From NCBI GenBank assembly GCA_949752795.1, contig OX457059.1, positions 175,100,242-175,164,241 on the forward strand: DNA of 64,000 nucleotides, written 5' to 3'. Under the pieces are notes generated by a model. The model worked only from the letters and a program-made list of their open reading frames with translations. It was not told the DNA's origin and searched no databases. This DNA comes from Hyperoodon ampullatus (taxonomy: Eukaryota; Chordata; Mammalia; Artiodactyla; Ziphiidae). Positions within the stretch are counted from its first letter, which is position 1, and every line of letters begins with the position of its first letter. The translations under genes and the position numbers were made by a program. Positions 60,958-64,000 of the stretch are shown here, piece by piece.

Positions 60958-62436
60958 GCAGCCATGGGGCATCCTCCTTCTCTCCCCAGGTGATTTCTTC
61001 AACAAATTGACATAGGATATGGTAAGTGTTATTTTTGATTTGGGGCAATTTTCTGCATCTGTATGAATTTTTTTCTTTTTCCTTTTTTGATTTACAAGGC
61101 ATTTAGTCCTATTTTGTAATCGGTGGTTGTGATTTCCAGTGAGAGGTCAGCTGTTCTTTTCTCCAGGTTCATACTTGTCATTTTCCTGTTTTAGAAAGCA
61201 CAGAAAAAAAAAAAAATGAGAAATTTACAGAACAAAGAGAGCTGTTTTGCATTGCATGAGAGATTGACTGTGGCCGTGTGGTACTTACTCAGAAAGAAGA
61301 GCTGTTCAGAAGCCAGTCCTGGTGAGCCTCCGGGAGGGACCCAGCCGAGCAGCTCCCACATAGGGGCTCAGACAGATTCCTCGTCTGGCTGGCATCATGA
61401 AAGATTCATTGTCTTCTCCTCAGAAAGTGATGCATGTTTTTCCTTACATAGTGATGATTCTATACTAAACATAATATGAATTACTGTGCAGAAATCCTAG
61501 CAGTTCATCTGCCGTCTTTCAGGAAGTCCAGAGTGTGGCTTTCTCCTAAGGTTTCTCTCTAAAGGTGCAACGATTCTTTCAGTGGTTAATAATATGTAAT
61601 CACCTATTCTAAAATGAAACCACAGTTTTTCACTTATAACTTTTATTTGTTTAATTACCTAGCTTGTTGTTTGAGATATCAAGGAGTCTTCTCTTGTAAG
61701 TGAATCAGACTTTGTGATTCATCATTTATTTATCCATTTATTTTGCTTCACGTACTGTGTTAAGATGCTTGGTAAGTGTATGGATTCATTCATTGAAGTA
61801 GTCCTGCCTGATCACCTGACGATATGCAATCAGCTGTATATTATGTCCACTGCAAGAGATAAGGGCTGGAAAGAGCAGTGGTTTAAAAACAATACACAGT
61901 ATTTTGCCCACATACATCGAGGAAGGCCATCAGAAGGCACTGTGGGCTGTTATGGCAGCTCTCCGTGTTTGAGTTTCCCTGTCTCTTTCTGCCCTCTCAT
62001 CGCCCATAATTCTTGGTGTTTGATTTCCTTTCTAATGGCAACCTCATGGCACAAGATGGTGGCTGGAGCACCAGCTATTATGTCCAACATTCCAGGCAGT
62101 CAGGCAGGGAAGGGATGGAGCACAAACCAAACACCAGCTGCCCCTTGTCCTTGTCCCTCTCATCCTTTTAAGCAGCTCTCCCCAATTCACCCAGAAAATT
62201 TTGCCTGCTTGCCAGAGGCTGCCCCTAGATGCAAAGGAGGAGGAGAAATACTGCCTTTCAGCTGTGTACAGGGCTCTGCTGCTCACACGGAAGGAGAGAA
62301 AGGAAACAGATGCCCAGCTCGCAGTTGCTCACAACACATCTTCATCGAGAACCTTCCATGCGTCCCCGAGCCATGGGACCCTCCGTGAGGAAAGGCTTCA
62401 TCCCTCTCCAGGAACTTTCAGTGAAACTTGCTGATT
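60958..62436. other. Intergenic, no gene seen
   Basis: AT-moderate sequence. 'cacaagatggtggctggagc' with 'attatgtccaacattccagg' (62048-62097) looks like an old interspersed repeat of unassigned family. The 224-codon frame at 61714-62388 has no recognisable domain. Confidence 0.4.
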
Positions 62437-62687
62437 AAGAATTGCAATTCGTTGGGCTTCCCTGGTGGCGCAGTGGTTGAGAGTCCGCCTGCCGATGCAG
62501 GGGACACGGGTTCATGCCCCAGTCTGGGAAGATCCCACATGCCGCGGAGCGGCTGGGCCCGTGAGCCATGGCCGCTGAGCCTGCGCGTCCGGAGCCTGTG
62601 CTCCACAAGGGGAGAGGCCACAGCAGTGAGAGGCCCACATACCGCAAAAAAAAAAAAAAAAAAAAAAAAAAAAGAATTGCAATTCGT
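62437..62687 (+). mobile_element. Young CHR-2-like SINE with perfect target-site duplication
   Basis: Body from 62454 (GGGCTTCCCTGGTGGCGCAG) to the 'aggcccacataccgc' end, then an A run of about 28 from 62646. A perfect 16-bp duplication AAGAATTGCAATTCGT lies at 62437-62452 and 62672-62687. The intact duplication and pure tail point to a recent insertion. Confidence 0.93.
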
Positions 62688-63949
62688 AAGATTCCAATAA
62701 TAATTCTTGGTTTGATATTCTAATACTTTTCATTGGAAGGGTTTTGTTTGGCTTTTCAATTCTCGGTACTTTCAGAATTTGATTTGGATCCTTTACTATT
62801 GTGAAGTGCAGATTTTGCTGTTGGCTTTACTGTTTGGTGTAGTTACTGCCTGTATGCCTGCCCAAACCTGCTTTTTCTTTTTCTCTTTTCCCCATTTGAG
62901 CTCTGGCTTAGCTCCACTGAGAAATCAGACCTTGTGGTCACTGCCCGATTCTGATGGCACGACCCCAGCCTGAAGACGTCGTTATAAACCAGGGAAGGGA
63001 GGGTGGCTGAGCATCATTTTCTTTCTCCCAAGTCTCAGCTACTGGAAACATCTGCCCATTTAAGAAAAAAAAAGACCTTTTTTAAGTTCCCGATTTGCGC
63101 AGCTCTGAAGTGAGGGCATCAGGGCCTCCGGGAGGCTGGATCTGTTCTCCGCCCGCCGCCCTCCTCCCTCACCCTCAGCCCTGCCTGTCCCTCTCCCCGC
63201 TGCAGCGCCTGAACTTGGTCTCCCGAGTTCTTCTGTATCTACACACGTAAGTTATTTTATTTTCGGCCACAGTTCTCCCGATTCCTCTGGTCTCCACGAG
63301 GACTCTAACCTGTTCTTTGCTCAAGTTACTGCGAGGAGCTCTCCCGTGAGCTGGGGCCTAAGAGTCGGAAGGAGTTAACACGACCCCACCCGCAGCCCTG
63401 GATCAGCGTCCCCCTCCCCCTCGGGCGGGGCTGGAGCCCCCTCAACTGCATTAGCGGCCGGGGAGACCCTGCCAGCAGGGCGTGGGGGGAGGTTCCAGGT
63501 AGAGAGTAACAGAGGGTGGGAGACAGCGCAGGGACCCCCAAAGGGGAGAAGAATCCCCGTGAGGCGGGGAGAGTGGCTGGAGGCGGGGTGGGGGGCTGGG
63601 GGGCGGGGCAGAGCTGGGGCTGGCGCGGGGAGGGGCCGGTCCCGCGTGTGCTTGGGGCGGGTGGCGACTGCAGCTCCTGGCGGGGGCTGGACCGGAGGGA
63701 GCTGAGGGTGGCCCGAGAGGTCCTGCGGTCGCCCAGCTGAGAGACAGCAGGGCTCTACCCAGGCCCCAGGCCGGGCTGGGGAGGAGGGGTCAGTATGGAG
63801 AATCCAGGACCAGCCCGCAAACGCGGGGGGAGGCGCGGGACCAGGCAGGGGCCACAGGGTGATGGGCCCCAGCGTCAGGAGGGGAAGCATGTGTGACCAG
63901 CCATCCGCTCCTCAGACTGCCCCCAAGTTCAGTAGACCCTGTGAGAGGG
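62688..63949. other. Intergenic, GC-rich from 63.1 kb, no gene seen
   Basis: The CpG-rich part at 63110-63900 has many G runs on the + strand (63590-63650), giving quadruplex potential. It could be a regulatory CpG island, but no exon is recognised. Confidence 0.4.
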
Positions 63950-64000
63950 TTTTTTTTTTTTTTTTTTTTTGCGGTACGCGGGCCTCTCACTGCTGTGGCC
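63950..64000 (-). mobile_element. CHR-2-like SINE, cut by the window end
   Basis: A T21 run (63950-63970), the reverse of an A tail, is followed by GCGGTACGCGGGCCTCTCAC. This is the 3' end of the same SINE family read on the - strand. The rest lies outside the window. Confidence 0.85.

Noticed and set aside
61714..62388. 224-codon + strand frame right of the gap
   Set aside because: No domain, no splice or codon support, and it overlaps sequence that looks like an old repeat.

Overview
This is a window of mammalian nuclear DNA, almost certainly from a cetacean and most likely a toothed whale. The evidence is at least seven tRNA-derived CHR-type SINEs: nearly identical copies start near 22978, 40329 and 62454 on the + strand and near 25503 and 63971 on the - strand, and older relatives lie at 7131, 18360 and 25711. 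Cetartiodactyl-type L1 3' ends are also present. The species call comes from recognising these repeat families and was not tested by any search.

The only protein-coding gene I can support is IRX4, an Iroquois-class TALE homeobox transcription factor, on the + strand. Five coding exons (52023-52067, 52532-52783, 54694-54806, 55615-55943, 56370-57199) join in frame with GT/AG borders into a 522-residue protein. A poly(A) signal lies at 57735. The CDS is preceded by a CRE plus TATA-like promoter candidate near 51.66 kb and by a CpG island 3.5-4.8 kb further up that could hold a non-coding first exon. Intron 3 contains about 1.35 kb of pyrimidine-only minisatellite with a roughly 150-bp higher-order period. 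This is the most unusual structure in the window.

The left ~47 kb looks like gene desert, as expected for the flank of an IRX cluster. It holds L1, L2, MIR, MLT1 and CHR elements, a dead EIF4B retrocopy at 12.7-14.7 kb, and several AT-rich, repeat-free islands that could be distal regulatory DNA. Two L1 copies (364-839 and 41066-41586) show the inverted 5' end produced by twin priming, each bounded by target-site duplications. A SINE-in-SINE nest sits at 25.4-25.9 kb.

The right flank (57.8-64 kb) is GC-rich with two homeodomain/TALE-site-rich segments (59.1-59.35 and 60.29-60.74 kb). It has a 200-N assembly gap at 60758-60957, a young SINE at 62.45 kb, and another SINE cut by the window end. 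No RNA gene, CRISPR array or bacterial-type feature is present. I found no convincing new biological system; the findings are mainly structural and regulatory hypotheses around IRX4.
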